From the NCBI RefSeq assembly GCF_024753135.1, contig NZ_JANUGP010000022.1:62001-126000 (forward strand): a stretch of 64,000 bases of DNA, given 5' to 3'. The translations under genes and the position numbers were made by a program. Source of the DNA: Streptomyces pyxinicus. GTDB taxonomy: Bacteria; Actinomycetota; Actinomycetes; Streptomycetales; Streptomycetaceae. Within the stretch, counting starts at the first letter, position 1. Each line of letters starts with the position of its first letter. This document shows, one piece after another, positions 1 through 8,600 of the stretch. The notes beneath the pieces are model-generated. The model was given only the letters and a program-made list of their open reading frames with translations. It searched no databases and was not told the origin of the DNA.

Positions 1-145
1 AGTCGACGGGGCGGGCCGGCGTCCGGCCCGAGGAGTGGGCGGGCCGCCGTGTCGCGGCCGTCGCGGGGGCCGCGGTGCCGGTCACCGCGGCGGCGACGGC
101 GACGGCCAGCACGGTTCTGCGGGAGGGCTGTTCGGCTCTGCTCAT
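1..145 (-). CDS. N-terminus of a Tat-exported protein (cut by window edge)
   Basis: Reading leftward from an ATG at 145-143 gives 48 residues that are open to the window edge. Near the start is a twin-arginine stretch (SRRTVLAVAVAAAVTG), followed by an Ala-rich hydrophobic core and an A-x-A-like region (TAAPATAAT). This looks like a Tat signal peptide, so the mature protein would be exported folded. No function can be assigned because the mature domain lies outside the window. The ribosome binding site is weak (GGGGGT about 13 nt upstream), so the exact start is not certain. The real N-terminus could differ, but the Arg-Arg plus hydrophobic core pattern is convincing. Confidence 0.5.
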   Translation of the reverse strand, partial: MSRAEQPSRRTVLAVAVAAAVTGTAAPATAATRRPAHSSGRTPARPVD

Positions 146-338
146 GGGCGCGCTTACCCCCAGGGTGTGTCCGTGTCGGGACGGGTCCGGTGCAGGGTTC
201 GCGCCCACTATGGATCACGTGCCGGGGCCCGGCCAGCACTTCGGCGCACGCGGCGCGATGATTATTGGTTCGGACCGGTGGCGGCGGTACGGACGGGTGG
301 TGCCCCGGGGCCGTGCGGGTGAGCGGAGGCGGAAGTGC

Positions 339-377
339 GGACCGGGCGGCCCCGCGAGGCTGGGGGCCGCCCGGTCC
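339..377. terminator. Perfect 15-bp hairpin, terminator of the amino-acid permease
   Basis: GGACCGGGCGGCCCC (339-353) is the exact reverse complement of 363-377, with a 9-nt loop. It lies 22 nt beyond the stop of the minus-strand permease, where an intrinsic terminator is expected. The flank is not T-rich, which is usual in Streptomyces. Nothing else is evident between 146 and 399. Confidence 0.7.
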
Positions 378-399
378 TGTGGTCGGTGATCGGGACGGG

Positions 400-1941
400 T
401 CAGATCAGGTCCATGGCCGCCACCTCGTCGGGGCGGCCGTAGCTGACCGGGCCCTGGAAGCGGCGGCGGGCCGTGGTGAACCACCAGACCGTGGCGATCA
501 GCAGGACCGCGGCCAGGGCGATGGGGGCGTAGTTGAAGGAGTCGACCGTGATCGGGGAGGCCTGCGGGAGCATGAAGAGGATGCTGCTCAGGAAGATCCA
601 GACGACGGCGAGCCAGCCGATCGGGCGGCCCCAGCGCCCGAGGTGCCAGGGGCCGGGCTGGAACGCGTTCCCGAGGCGCAGGCGCAGGAAGATCGGGACG
701 GCGTAGGCGAGGAAGAGGCCGACCACGTTGACGCTGACGATGGCCGTGAACGCCGTGTGGGACCACCAGCCGGGCACGACCAGCGCGAGCGAGCAGCCGA
801 CGGCGAGCCACACGGCCTTCACCGGGGTGCGGGTGCGCGGGGAGACGGAGTGCCACCAGCGGGAGCCGGGCATGGCGCCGTCCCGGGAGAAGGCGAAGAT
901 CTGCCGGGTGTTGCTGGTGAGGTTGGCGAGGCCGCAGAAGAGCATCGCGCCGATGACGATGAGCAGCATGACCTTGGCGACGCCGAGCCCGAGCCCGTCG
1001 ATCAGGATCTGGACGGGCGGCGTACCCGCTCCCGCCACCTTGGCGTAGTCGCTGATGCTGTAGACCAATGCGAGTATCAGGATCAGCCCGGTGATCGCGG
1101 AATAGCCGATGGCACGGATGATCCCCTTCGGCGCGTTGACCGTCGCGCCGACCGTTTCCTCGGACATGTGGAAGCTGCCGTCGAACCCGGTGAACGTCCA
1201 GCTGGTGACCAGCAGGCCGAGCATGCCGCCGTAAAGTCCGCTTGTGAAGCCGGTGTTGTTCTCGAAATGCGTCACGAAGGACGCCGGCTGGTGCTGATCG
1301 GGCATCACTATGAGTGCGCCCACGATCACGACGAGTCCGATCAGCAGCCACCACACGGAAATGCGGTTCAGTACGGCGACGAGCTGCACGGTGAAGGTGT
1401 TGGCGAGGCCCTGGAGCGCGATGATCACCGCCGTGATCGCCACCGTCTGGTGCGCGGTCGCCTGGTAGGAGGGCCACTGCAACTGGGCGAACGCCTGGAT
1501 GAAGGTGGCCGCCGCGTAGCCGGTCGCCGCGGTGCCGCCGATCTGGCCCACGAAGTTCAGCCAGCCCGTGTACCACGACCAGGCGCCCTTGTGCCGCTTC
1601 GCGAGTTTACCGGCGGAGAAATACAGGGCACCGCTCGTCGGATAGGCGGAGGCGACCTCGCCCATGGCCGCCCCGATGAGCAGCACCATGACGGAGACGC
1701 CTATCCAGCCGAACACGAGAATACGCGGGCCACCCGCGTTCATACCGAATCCGAAGGACGAGAAAATTCCCGAGAGGATATTGATGATGGTGAAGGAGAT
1801 CGCGAAATTGTCGAATGCCTTGAAACGGCGGGTGAGTTTTCGCGGATAGCCCATCGCGTGCAGGGTGGCGTCGTCGTCGAGCACGACCGTCTCTCCGCCC
1901 GCGCGGGCCTTCGCGCGGTGCGTCGATATCCGTTCCGACAC
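400..1941 (-). CDS. APC-superfamily amino acid permease
   Basis: A 513-residue, very hydrophobic protein with about 12 predicted membrane spans. Its N-terminal part carries the APC-family signature region (about residues 40-75, ending in GGPRILVFGW), and the length fits amino acid/GABA permeases. It should import an amino acid or related amine across the cytoplasmic membrane; the substrate cannot be read from sequence. The GTG at 1941 is chosen because AGAAAGG sits just upstream; the open frame extends 29 codons further but without an RBS. It lies 52 nt downstream of the helical protein at 1994-3070, so the two probably share a transcript. Confidence 0.88.
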   Translation of the reverse strand: MSERISTHRAKARAGGETVVLDDDATLHAMGYPRKLTRRFKAFDNFAISFTIINILSGIFSSFGFGMNAGGPRILVFGWIGVSVMVLLIGAAMGEVASAYPTSGALYFSAGKLAKRHKGAWSWYTGWLNFVGQIGGTAATGYAAATFIQAFAQLQWPSYQATAHQTVAITAVIIALQGLANTFTVQLVAVLNRISVWWLLIGLVVIVGALIVMPDQHQPASFVTHFENNTGFTSGLYGGMLGLLVTSWTFTGFDGSFHMSEETVGATVNAPKGIIRAIGYSAITGLILILALVYSISDYAKVAGAGTPPVQILIDGLGLGVAKVMLLIVIGAMLFCGLANLTSNTRQIFAFSRDGAMPGSRWWHSVSPRTRTPVKAVWLAVGCSLALVVPGWWSHTAFTAIVSVNVVGLFLAYAVPIFLRLRLGNAFQPGPWHLGRWGRPIGWLAVVWIFLSSILFMLPQASPITVDSFNYAPIALAAVLLIATVWWFTTARRRFQGPVSYGRPDEVAAMDLI

Positions 1942-1993
1942 GGCTTTGCCTTTCTGTCGATGGGGACTTGTGGGAGGTTCCCGGGGCGGGGGG

Positions 1994-3070
1994 TCAGGCG
2001 GGCCCCGGGACGGGCAGCCCGCAGGCACGCCGGGCCCGGGAGAGCTGTTCGACGGGGTCGCCGAAGGCGCTCCAGGGCATGCGCGAGGCGTAGGGACCCA
2101 TCGCCGCGAACACCGCCCGGGCCTCGAACTCGCGTCGGCCCATGACCAGCGCGTGCGCGAGGTAGGCCAGGTCGAGCACCGGGGTGAAGCGGTAACCGGC
2201 CACGGCGGGAAGCCAGTTGTGGTAGATCGCCAGGGCGGTGGACCGCCACTGGGGCTGCTCCCAGACCCGGTCGGCCAGCAGCTGGGTCGGGTTGTAGCTC
2301 TCCACCAGGGCGACCAGGGGCAGCAGCCGCAGGGCGGAGTCGGCGGGCGCCCGCTGGCTGAGGAAGGCGGCCACGTCCCAGGCCGCGTTGACCGAGCCGC
2401 CGTGCCGGGCGAAGAAGCAGGACAGGAACCGGTGATGGGCCTCGCGGTGCCACGGGTCCAGGGACAGCACGTGTGCGAACAGCCGCCAGGGGCCGGGCGG
2501 GGCGGTGAGCAGGCCGTGCGGCGCCGGGTCGCGCAGCCGGTGCAGCCGGGCCATGGACAGCTTGGCGACCCAGGGGGTGGGGTCCTCGGGGGCCTGGGCG
2601 GCGGCGCGGTCGCACGCGGTCAGCGCTATCCGCTCCAGCGCCTCGGCCCGCTCGTCCCGGGCGTCGGCGGCCCGCAGCGCCCGCTGCACCGCGACCCGCG
2701 CCCACATCAGCGCCGCCTCGGGCGACGGCTCCTCGGCCAGCCAGCGTTCCACCAGATCGGTGCCGGCCGCCTCGGAGGCGATCACCAGCGAGCGGTGGGC
2801 GCGCAGCGCGAAGTCGGCGCGCGTCTCGACGAGCGCCTCGTGGGCGTGCCGATAACGTCCGGCGCGCACATCGACGCAAACGCTGGCCAGCACGCGGTCA
2901 TCGGCCGCCGGATGCCATACATAGTGCCCCTCGAATAACTCAGCGGCCATGTCCACCCGCCCTGTCCCCGTTTCGACGTGTCGCGGTTGCGCAGGAGGCA
3001 CCTTACTCAGCGGAAGGCGCACCGGGAACGCGGAATTCGACATATCGGTCAAGCGATTCGGATTGTTCAT
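1994..3070 (-). CDS. Conserved helical (TPR-like) hypothetical protein
   Basis: About 358 residues, soluble, rich in Ala/Leu/Arg helices with TPR-like periodicity. A Trp/His-rich stretch about residues 185-225 holds AHVLSLDPWHREAHH and FLSCFFARHGG. I recognise it only as a protein type common in Streptomyces, without a known function. Start choice is uncertain: ATG at 3070 (GAGCGGA close upstream), ATG at 3043 (MSNSAF) and ATG at 2950 (MAAELF) are all in frame. It precedes the APC permease in the same direction with a 52-nt gap and is divergent from the P-loop gene at 3126, so it may be an accessory to permease function; that is inference. Confidence 0.7.
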   Translation of the reverse strand: MNNPNRLTDMSNSAFPVRLPLSKVPPAQPRHVETGTGRVDMAAELFEGHYVWHPAADDRVLASVCVDVRAGRYRHAHEALVETRADFALRAHRSLVIASEAAGTDLVERWLAEEPSPEAALMWARVAVQRALRAADARDERAEALERIALTACDRAAAQAPEDPTPWVAKLSMARLHRLRDPAPHGLLTAPPGPWRLFAHVLSLDPWHREAHHRFLSCFFARHGGSVNAAWDVAAFLSQRAPADSALRLLPLVALVESYNPTQLLADRVWEQPQWRSTALAIYHNWLPAVAGYRFTPVLDLAYLAHALVMGRREFEARAVFAAMGPYASRMPWSAFGDPVEQLSRARRACGLPVPGPA

Positions 3071-3125
3071 TCCGCTCGATTGGCCAGTTGACAGCCAGGG
3101 GTTCACATCCCGGCGGCCGTGGTCC

Positions 3126-3803
3126 GTGCGCCCGGTTCCGCCGCCGCAGCCCGCCACTAGACTGTTTCCGGAAAGCCTCGCCCACCCGCACCACACATCG
3201 GGAATCGTCATTCGCGACCTCGCCGCCCGGCTGCGCGGGCTTCCCCCCTCCCTGGGGCCGGTCCGGCTGGTCGCCGTCGACGGGCACGCCGGCTCCGGGA
3301 AGTCCACCTTCACCGGGCGTCTGGCCGGCGCGCTCGGCGGGGCCCCGGTGCTGCACCTCGACGACATCGCCAGCCACGAGCGGCTCTTCGACTGGACCGA
3401 CCGCTTCCTGACCCGGGTGGCCGAGCCCCTCTCGCGTGGTGAGACCGCGCACTACCGCCCCTACGACTGGGGCGCCCGCGTCTTCGGACCGCCCCGCCCG
3501 CTGCCGCTCGCGCCCGTGGTGCTGGTCGAGGGCGTGGGGGCGGGACGCCGGGAACTGCGGCCGTTCCTGGCGGAGCTGCTGTGGATGGAGTTGCCGGCGT
3601 CCCGGTCCTGGGCGCGGGGCCGGGCGCGGGACGGGGCGGCGCAACGGCGGTTCTGGGACGGCTGGGTCGAGGCGGAGCGCGCGCACTTCGCCGCCGATCC
3701 TTCGCGCCCCCACGCCGGTCTGCTGGTGCGGGAGAAATCCGAGGGGTACGAGGTGCTGCCGGGGCCGGCGCGGCCCGCTGGACCGGACCAAGTCGCTACG
3801 TAG
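3126..3803 (+). CDS. Uridine kinase-like P-loop NTPase
   Basis: The Walker A motif DGHAGSGKSTF is followed by HLDDIASHE and an acidic/aromatic segment HYRPYDW, the pattern of the uridine kinase/nucleoside kinase-like P-loop family in actinobacteria. A hydrophobic strand VVLVEGVGAGR (Walker B-like region) precedes the C-terminal lid (RRFWDGWVEAE). It probably phosphorylates a small nucleoside-like substrate in the cytosol; specificity is unknown. The start is unclear: GTG 3126 is the only conventional codon that keeps the P-loop intact, but it lies upstream of a good -10 box (TAGACT, 3158-3163). An ATT at 3210 preceded by GGGAA would give the usual family N-terminus. Confidence 0.72.
   Translation: MRPVPPPQPATRLFPESLAHPHHTSGIVIRDLAARLRGLPPSLGPVRLVAVDGHAGSGKSTFTGRLAGALGGAPVLHLDDIASHERLFDWTDRFLTRVAEPLSRGETAHYRPYDWGARVFGPPRPLPLAPVVLVEGVGAGRRELRPFLAELLWMELPASRSWARGRARDGAAQRRFWDGWVEAERAHFAADPSRPHAGLLVREKSEGYEVLPGPARPAGPDQVAT
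3158..3163 (+). promoter_or_regulatory. Probable -10 box (TAGACT) for the P-loop kinase gene
   Basis: TAGACT matches the Streptomyces housekeeping -10 consensus, and TTCCGC at 3136-3141 with a 16-nt spacer could be the -35. If used, transcription starts near 3170, inside the nominal open frame, which argues for a downstream start codon. Confidence 0.4.
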
Positions 3804-3990
3804 GGTGAGGGGTCGTGGGCAATGTGGTGAAGTGGTGAAGATCGACCCGGGGGAACTTCCCCGAGTGCCTCAACTTCGCTTGACCGAGGGCCCGTACAGG
3901 TCTTACGTTTCCCATGTGCGGCGATGTGAAGCCGCCCCCCAGACGCGAAGCCCCCGGTTGTTCCCCCGTGACCGGGGGCTTCGTTCTGCC
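3804..3990 (+). ncRNA. Candidate small RNA or leader ending in a strong terminator hairpin
   Basis: The 454 nt between 3804 and 4257 hold no convincing gene. TAGGGT at about 3799-3804 resembles a -10 box. It is followed by about 140 nt of structured, non-coding-looking sequence with local inverted repeats, a run of six C's (3935-3940) and the perfect hairpin at 3946-3983. This fits an independent sRNA of roughly 175 nt. I could not match it to a named family with confidence; the C-run recalls 6C RNA, but the two C-loop hairpins are not clearly present. The rest (3991-4257) is leader for the AAA+ gene. Confidence 0.35.
3946..3983. terminator. 13-bp perfect hairpin terminator
   Basis: CGAAGCCCCCGGT (3946-3958) pairs exactly with ACCGGGGGCTTCG (3971-3983) around a 12-nt loop. 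It is suited to ending either the candidate sRNA or read-through from the kinase gene before the AAA+ gene. Confidence 0.7.
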
Positions 3991-4120
3991 CACGGCCCAC
4001 TTCTTGGGGCCCCGGCGCACCGGTCCGATCACCGTCGGTCACGAACGTGAGTGCGCCCCGTCTGCTCCTACCTCGGTAAACGGCCCCTGCGGCACCCTTC
4101 GGCAGGCGGTCGCCCCACGG

Positions 4121-4126
4121 GTACGA
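4121..4126 (+). promoter_or_regulatory. Possible -10 box (TACGAT) of the AAA+ gene
   Basis: TACGAT in the context ACGGGTACGATGCC fits the vegetative -10 consensus and would give a leader of about 125 nt before the ATG at 4258. No clear -35 is visible, so this is a weak call. Confidence 0.3.
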
Positions 4127-4257
4127 TGCCCTCGGAGCGCCCGTCGAGGCTGCCTGGCGCACCGGCAACTCCGGTCCGCGGCACAGCGGTTCGACCGCGG
4201 CGGCCGTCGGGCGACTGCCCGGCGGTGAACCACGGGGGCACGGTCTGTGGGGGGACG

Positions 4258-6120
4258 ATGGACTTCGGCACGCAGGGCCCCGAGGCCCCGGCCGACCTCG
4301 CCTGGCTGCGGGGTGTGGACGCCTACACGATGGGCGCCTACCCGCAGGCCGAGGAGGAGTTCCGCACCGCGGTGCGGATGGACCCGGGGATGGCGGACGC
4401 CTGGCTCGGGCTGCACGCGCTGCGCGTCGACACGACGACCGCCCTGCTGCGGATGTCCCGGCACCGCGAGCGGTTCGGCGAGCAGCGTGCCCGGCACCGT
4501 AGACCGCTCAACTCCTGGTACTGGCTGGGCTGGTGGGTGCAGCCGGTGCTGGAGAGCCCGCGTGATCTGCTGCTGGCGCACGCCTCGCACTGGCTGGACG
4601 GCCGGCACGTGCCCGAACTGGACCGGGCGCTCGCCGGGCTGCCCCCGGTCGACACCGATCCGCAGGTGCGCTTCCTGCACGCCTGCCGGGCCTACCTGGT
4701 CAAGGACTGGGACCAGCTCGTCCGGCACACCGACCCCCTGCTGGACGACCCGCTGCTCGGCATCGAGGCCGGGCTGTTCGGCGGCATGGCGCGGGTGCGG
4801 CTGGAGATGTACGGGCAGGCGGAACCGCTGCTGGCGGCGGCGCTGATGCGGTGCCGCAGCGAGCAGCCGCAGCGCAAGGAGCTGCGGTACTGGCTGGCCC
4901 GCGCGCACGAGGGCACCGGACGGTCGGCCGCCGCGCTCCCGCTGTACCGGGCGGTGCACCGGGTGGACCCGGCGTTCATGGACACCTCGGCGCGGCTGGC
5001 CGCGATCGCCGAGGGCGACGGGTACGAGGACGCGGCCGGCTTCGCCGCGATCACCCTGACCGGGGCCGGTCTCGACGCCGTGGACGGGATGGACGGGTTC
5101 GATCCCATCTTCGGTACGGAGGGGCGTGATCTGCGGCTGCCTGATCCCGATCTGCCGACCGGCCCGCTGCCGTCGGTGGGCGATCCGGCGGTGCGGACGA
5201 AGACGGGTGTGCCCGTCTCGCCGATCCCGGCGGGGCCGACCGATCCGGAGCTGCTGGAGGAGGCCCTGGCCGAGCTGGAGCGGATGGTGGGGCTCGAACC
5301 GGTCAAGCGGCAGGTGAAGGCGTTGTCCGCGCAGCTGAACATGGCGCGGCTGCGGACCGGGCAGGGGCTGCCGGTACAGCCGCCCAAGCGGCACTTCGTC
5401 TTCTCCGGCCCCTCCGGAACGGGCAAGACCACCGTGGCGCGGATCCTCGGCCGGGTGTTCTACGCGCTGGGGCTGCTCGGCGGCGACCACCTGGTGGAGG
5501 CGCAGCGGGCCGACCTGGTCGGGGAGTATCTCGGGCAGACCGCGGTGAAGGCCAACGAGCTGATCGACTCCGCGATCGGCGGGGTGCTGTTCGTGGACGA
5601 GGCGTACTCCCTGTCCAACTCCGGGTACGGCAAGGGCGACGCCTACGGGGACGAGGCCCTTCAGGTGCTGCTGAAGCGTGCCGAGGACAACCGGGATCAC
5701 CTGGTGGTCATCCTGGCGGGGTATCCGGAGGGCATGGACCGGCTGCTCGCGGCGAACCCCGGGCTGTCCTCGCGGTTCACCAGCCGGGTCGACTTCCCCT
5801 CCTACCGGCCGCAGGAACTGACCGAGATCGGCAAGGTGCTCGCGGCCGAGAACGGGGACGGCTGGGACGGGGAGGCCCTGGAGGAACTGCGGTCCATCGC
5901 CGGGCACGTGGTCGAGCAGGGGTGGATCGACGAGCTGGGCAACGGCCGGTTCCTGCGGACGCTGTACGAGAAGAGCTGCGCCTACCGGGACCTGCGGCTG
6001 TCGGCGTATCCGGGGGCGCTGTCCCGGGAGGACCTGGCGACCCTGCGGCTGCCGGACCTGATGCAGGCCTACGGGGAGGTGCTGTCGGGGCGGGGGCCGC
6101 AGGATCCGTCGCCGTCCTAA
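4258..6120 (+). CDS. TPR-AAA+ ATPase of the CbxX/EccA family
   Basis: 620 residues. The N-terminal about 300 are TPR-like helices (MGAYPQAEEEF, LYRAVHRVDPAF). The C-terminal half is a CbxX/CfqX-type AAA+ module with Walker A GPSGTGKTT near residue 384, Walker B VLFVDEAYSL near 443-452, and a sensor/arginine-finger region (SRFTSRVDFPSY). The layout is that of EccA, the cytosolic ATPase of type VII (ESX) secretion, but no other T7SS gene lies nearby, so it may serve as a stand-alone chaperone or be paired with a distant T7SS. The start is ATG 4258, with GGGGGGAC directly upstream. It ends 61 nt before the convergent CNNM gene, with a perfect terminator between. Confidence 0.88.
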   Translation: MDFGTQGPEAPADLAWLRGVDAYTMGAYPQAEEEFRTAVRMDPGMADAWLGLHALRVDTTTALLRMSRHRERFGEQRARHRRPLNSWYWLGWWVQPVLESPRDLLLAHASHWLDGRHVPELDRALAGLPPVDTDPQVRFLHACRAYLVKDWDQLVRHTDPLLDDPLLGIEAGLFGGMARVRLEMYGQAEPLLAAALMRCRSEQPQRKELRYWLARAHEGTGRSAAALPLYRAVHRVDPAFMDTSARLAAIAEGDGYEDAAGFAAITLTGAGLDAVDGMDGFDPIFGTEGRDLRLPDPDLPTGPLPSVGDPAVRTKTGVPVSPIPAGPTDPELLEEALAELERMVGLEPVKRQVKALSAQLNMARLRTGQGLPVQPPKRHFVFSGPSGTGKTTVARILGRVFYALGLLGGDHLVEAQRADLVGEYLGQTAVKANELIDSAIGGVLFVDEAYSLSNSGYGKGDAYGDEALQVLLKRAEDNRDHLVVILAGYPEGMDRLLAANPGLSSRFTSRVDFPSYRPQELTEIGKVLAAENGDGWDGEALEELRSIAGHVVEQGWIDELGNGRFLRTLYEKSCAYRDLRLSAYPGALSREDLATLRLPDLMQAYGEVLSGRGPQDPSPS

Positions 6121-6131
6121 ACCGCCCTAAA

Positions 6132-6163
6132 GGTGTGGGAAGCCGCGCGCGGCTTCCCACACC
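6132..6163. terminator. Bidirectional terminator between convergent genes
   Basis: A perfect 32-bp palindrome: GGTGTGGGAAGCCGCG is followed directly by its reverse complement. It sits between the plus-strand AAA+ gene and the minus-strand CNNM gene and can stop transcription from both sides. Confidence 0.8.
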
Positions 6164-6180
6164 CCTAGGCGACAGCAGAG

Positions 6181-7269
6181 CTAGGTCGCCAGTGCCTGTT
6201 CCGGGTCTCCGCTGAGTCTCGGCTCGGTCAGTTTCAGGTCGGCCGGGAGGCGGTGGGCCGGGTCGCGGACCTCGCCGACCAGGAGTTCGAGGGCGTCCTC
6301 CAGGGCGACCAGGCCCAGTACGCGCCCGGAGGCGTCGGCGACCTGGGCCAGGTGGGTCGCCGCCCGGCGCATCACCGTCAGCGCGTCGTCGAGCGGCAGT
6401 TCCGCGCGCAGTGTCGTCATCGGACGCCACACGTGCTGCGGGACCGCGCGCGCGGAGTCCTCCAGGTCGAGGACGTCCTTGACGTGGACGTATCCCATGA
6501 AGGGGCCCTTCTCCGTCGCCGCGACCGGGAAGCGGGAGTAGCCCGTGCGGGCGGTGAGCCGCACAATCTCCCCCGGGGTGACCGACGGGTCCACCGTCAC
6601 CAGGGACTCCCGGCGCAGCAGTACGTCCGTCACCGGGCGGGAGCCCAGCTCCAGGGCGTCCTCCAGGCGCTCCCGCTCCTCGGCGTCGAGCAGCCCGGCC
6701 TGGCCGGAGTCCTCCAGCAGGCGGTTGAGCTGCTCGCTGGTGACGACGGCCTCCACCTCGTCCTTCGGCTCGACCCGGAACAGCCGCAGGATGCCCTGCG
6801 CGCAGGCGCCGAGGGAGACGGTGATCGGCCTGCACAGCCGGGCGAAGTAGACGAGCCCCGGGCTGAGCCAGAGCGCCGCCTTCTCCGGTGCCGCCATCGC
6901 GAGGTTCTTCGGCACCATCTCGCCGATGACGAGGTGGAAGAAGACCACGGCGGCCAGGGCGATGACGTACCCCAGGGGGTGGATCACGCCGTGCGGCAGG
7001 TGGATCCACTCGAACAGCGGTTCCAGCAGGCGGGCCACCGTCGGTTCGGCGACCGCGCCCAGCGTCAGCGAGCAGACGGTGATGCCGAACTGGGCCGCAG
7101 CCATCATCTGCGGCAGCCGCTCCAGGCCGTACAGGACCTGCCGGGCCCGCGCGGTGCCCAGCGGCTCGATCTGGCTGCGGCGGACGGAGACCAGCGCGAA
7201 CTCGGCGCCGACGAAGAAGCCGTTGGCGAGCACGAGCAGCGCGGCGAAGAGCAGTTGGAGGACGCTCAT
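6181..7269 (-). CDS. CNNM/CorC (HlyC-type) membrane protein with CBS pair
   Basis: 362 residues. The N-terminal DUF21/CNNM transmembrane domain (residues about 1-190) opens with LVLANGFFVGAEFALVSVRR, the family hallmark. It is followed by two CBS domains (about 205-335, including TGYSRFPV and LDLEDSARAVP). There is no clear C-terminal CorC_HlyC domain, so it is shorter than its neighbour. The family is linked to Mg2+/Co2+ efflux or tolerance, and some members export Mg2+; the ion is not shown here. Its ATG overlaps the stop of the upstream paralogue (ATGA), so the two are translationally coupled and probably form a heteromeric pair. Confidence 0.88.
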   Translation of the reverse strand: MSVLQLLFAALLVLANGFFVGAEFALVSVRRSQIEPLGTARARQVLYGLERLPQMMAAAQFGITVCSLTLGAVAEPTVARLLEPLFEWIHLPHGVIHPLGYVIALAAVVFFHLVIGEMVPKNLAMAAPEKAALWLSPGLVYFARLCRPITVSLGACAQGILRLFRVEPKDEVEAVVTSEQLNRLLEDSGQAGLLDAEERERLEDALELGSRPVTDVLLRRESLVTVDPSVTPGEIVRLTARTGYSRFPVAATEKGPFMGYVHVKDVLDLEDSARAVPQHVWRPMTTLRAELPLDDALTVMRRAATHLAQVADASGRVLGLVALEDALELLVGEVRDPAHRLPADLKLTEPRLSGDPEQALAT

Positions 7270-8600
7270 CGGACCGCCTCCATGACGTTGACCGCGGCGG
7301 CCGTCCTGACCAGGCGGACCCGCTCGGCGCGGTAGTGGCCGACCTGGCGGACCGAGAGCCGCCAGCCGGGCAGCTCGGCCCGGTCGCCGGGGGCGGGGAT
7401 CCGGCCGAGCAGGTCGGCGACGAGGCCGGCGACCGTCTCGTACGGACCCTCGGGCACGTCGAGGCCTATCCGCAGCAGGACGTCGACCCGGCAGCTGCCG
7501 TCGGCGTCCCAGGCGGGCCTGCCGTCCTCGGGCGGGGCGGCGGCCAGTTCGGGTGTGTCCTTGGCGTCGTGCTCGTCGCGGACCTCGCCGACGAGTTCCT
7601 CGACGATGTCCTCCAGGGTGACGACGCCCGCCGTGCCGCCGTACTCGTCGACGACGACCGCGATGGGCTGCTCGCTGCGCAGCCGGGCCAGCAGCGGCCG
7701 GACGGGCAGCGACTCGGGCACGAGGAGTGCCTTGCGGGCGATCCGGCCGACCGGGGTGCGCAGCCGGTCGTGCGCGGAGACCGCCAGCGCGTCCTTGAGG
7801 TGGACCATGCCGACGACCTCGTCGATCTTCTCCCGGTACACGGGGAAGCGGGACAGGCCGGTGGCCCGGGTGAGGTTCACCACGTCCTCGGCGGTGGCCG
7901 AGTCCTGGAGGGCGCTGACCTTCACGCGCGGGGTCATGACGTGCTGCGCGGTCAGGTCGCCCAGGGAGAGGGTGCGGACGAACAGGTCGGCCGTGTCCTG
8001 TTCCAGCGCGCCGGCCTGCGCGGAGTGCCGGGCCAGGGAGACCAGCTCGCCCGGGGTGCGGGCGGAGGCCAGCTCCTCGGCGGGTTCGACGCCGAGGGCG
8101 CGGACCAGCCGGTTGGCGACCGTGTTGAGCGCGGCGATCACCGGCCGGAACAGCCGGGAGAAGTGGTGCTGCGGGCCGGCCACGAACCGGGCGACCTGGA
8201 GCGGCTTGGAGACGGCCCAGTTCTTGGGTACGAGCTCGCCGATCACCATCTGGATCGCGGAGGCCAGCAGCATGCCGACGACCACGGCGACCCCGCCGGC
8301 GGCGCCCTCGGGGATGCCGAGCGCGCCGAACGGGCCGCGCAGCAGCCCGGCCAGGGCCGGTTCGGCGAGCATGCCGACGACCAGGGAGGTGATGGTGATG
8401 CCGAGCTGGGTGCCGGAGAGCTGGAAGGACAACTCCTTGAGCGACTCCACGACCCGGACGGCGCGCCGGTCGCCGTCGGCGGCGGCCTGCTCGGCCTCCG
8501 GGCGCTCGACGGTCACCAGGCCGAACTCAGCGGCCACGAAGAAGCCGTTGGCCAGGATCAGCAGGAAGGCCGCTCCGAGGAGCAGCAGGGGGGTGGTCAC
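7266..8600 (-). CDS. CNNM/CorC (HlyC-type) membrane protein, full length
   Basis: 444 residues with the order CNNM/DUF21 membrane domain (about 1-200), two CBS domains (about 215-335) and a C-terminal CorC_HlyC domain (about 350-430). Key stretches are LILANGFFVAAEFGLVTVER, TGLSRFPVY, DEYGGTAGVVTLEDIVEEL and EVRDEHD. It is the longer partner of the tandem CNNM pair. The GTG at 8600 gives the canonical family N-terminus. The 203 nt upstream (8601-8803) separate it from the PH-domain gene; nothing recognisable was seen there. Likely role: divalent-cation (Mg2+/Co2+) homeostasis in the cytoplasmic membrane. Confidence 0.9.
   Translation of the reverse strand: MTTPLLLLGAAFLLILANGFFVAAEFGLVTVERPEAEQAAADGDRRAVRVVESLKELSFQLSGTQLGITITSLVVGMLAEPALAGLLRGPFGALGIPEGAAGGVAVVVGMLLASAIQMVIGELVPKNWAVSKPLQVARFVAGPQHHFSRLFRPVIAALNTVANRLVRALGVEPAEELASARTPGELVSLARHSAQAGALEQDTADLFVRTLSLGDLTAQHVMTPRVKVSALQDSATAEDVVNLTRATGLSRFPVYREKIDEVVGMVHLKDALAVSAHDRLRTPVGRIARKALLVPESLPVRPLLARLRSEQPIAVVVDEYGGTAGVVTLEDIVEELVGEVRDEHDAKDTPELAAAPPEDGRPAWDADGSCRVDVLLRIGLDVPEGPYETVAGLVADLLGRIPAPGDRAELPGWRLSVRQVGHYRAERVRLVRTAAAVNVMEAVR

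Noticed and set aside
265..2145. Plus-strand open frame of 626 codons
   Set aside because: Antisense to the APC permease, whose membrane helices and RBS are clear.
3804..3990. 6C RNA identification
   Set aside because: There is a C6 run, but I could not draw the two hairpins with C-rich loops that define the family.
3796..4032. Minus-strand 78-codon frame between the kinase and AAA+ genes
   Set aside because: No RBS, crosses the terminator hairpin, no recognisable domain.
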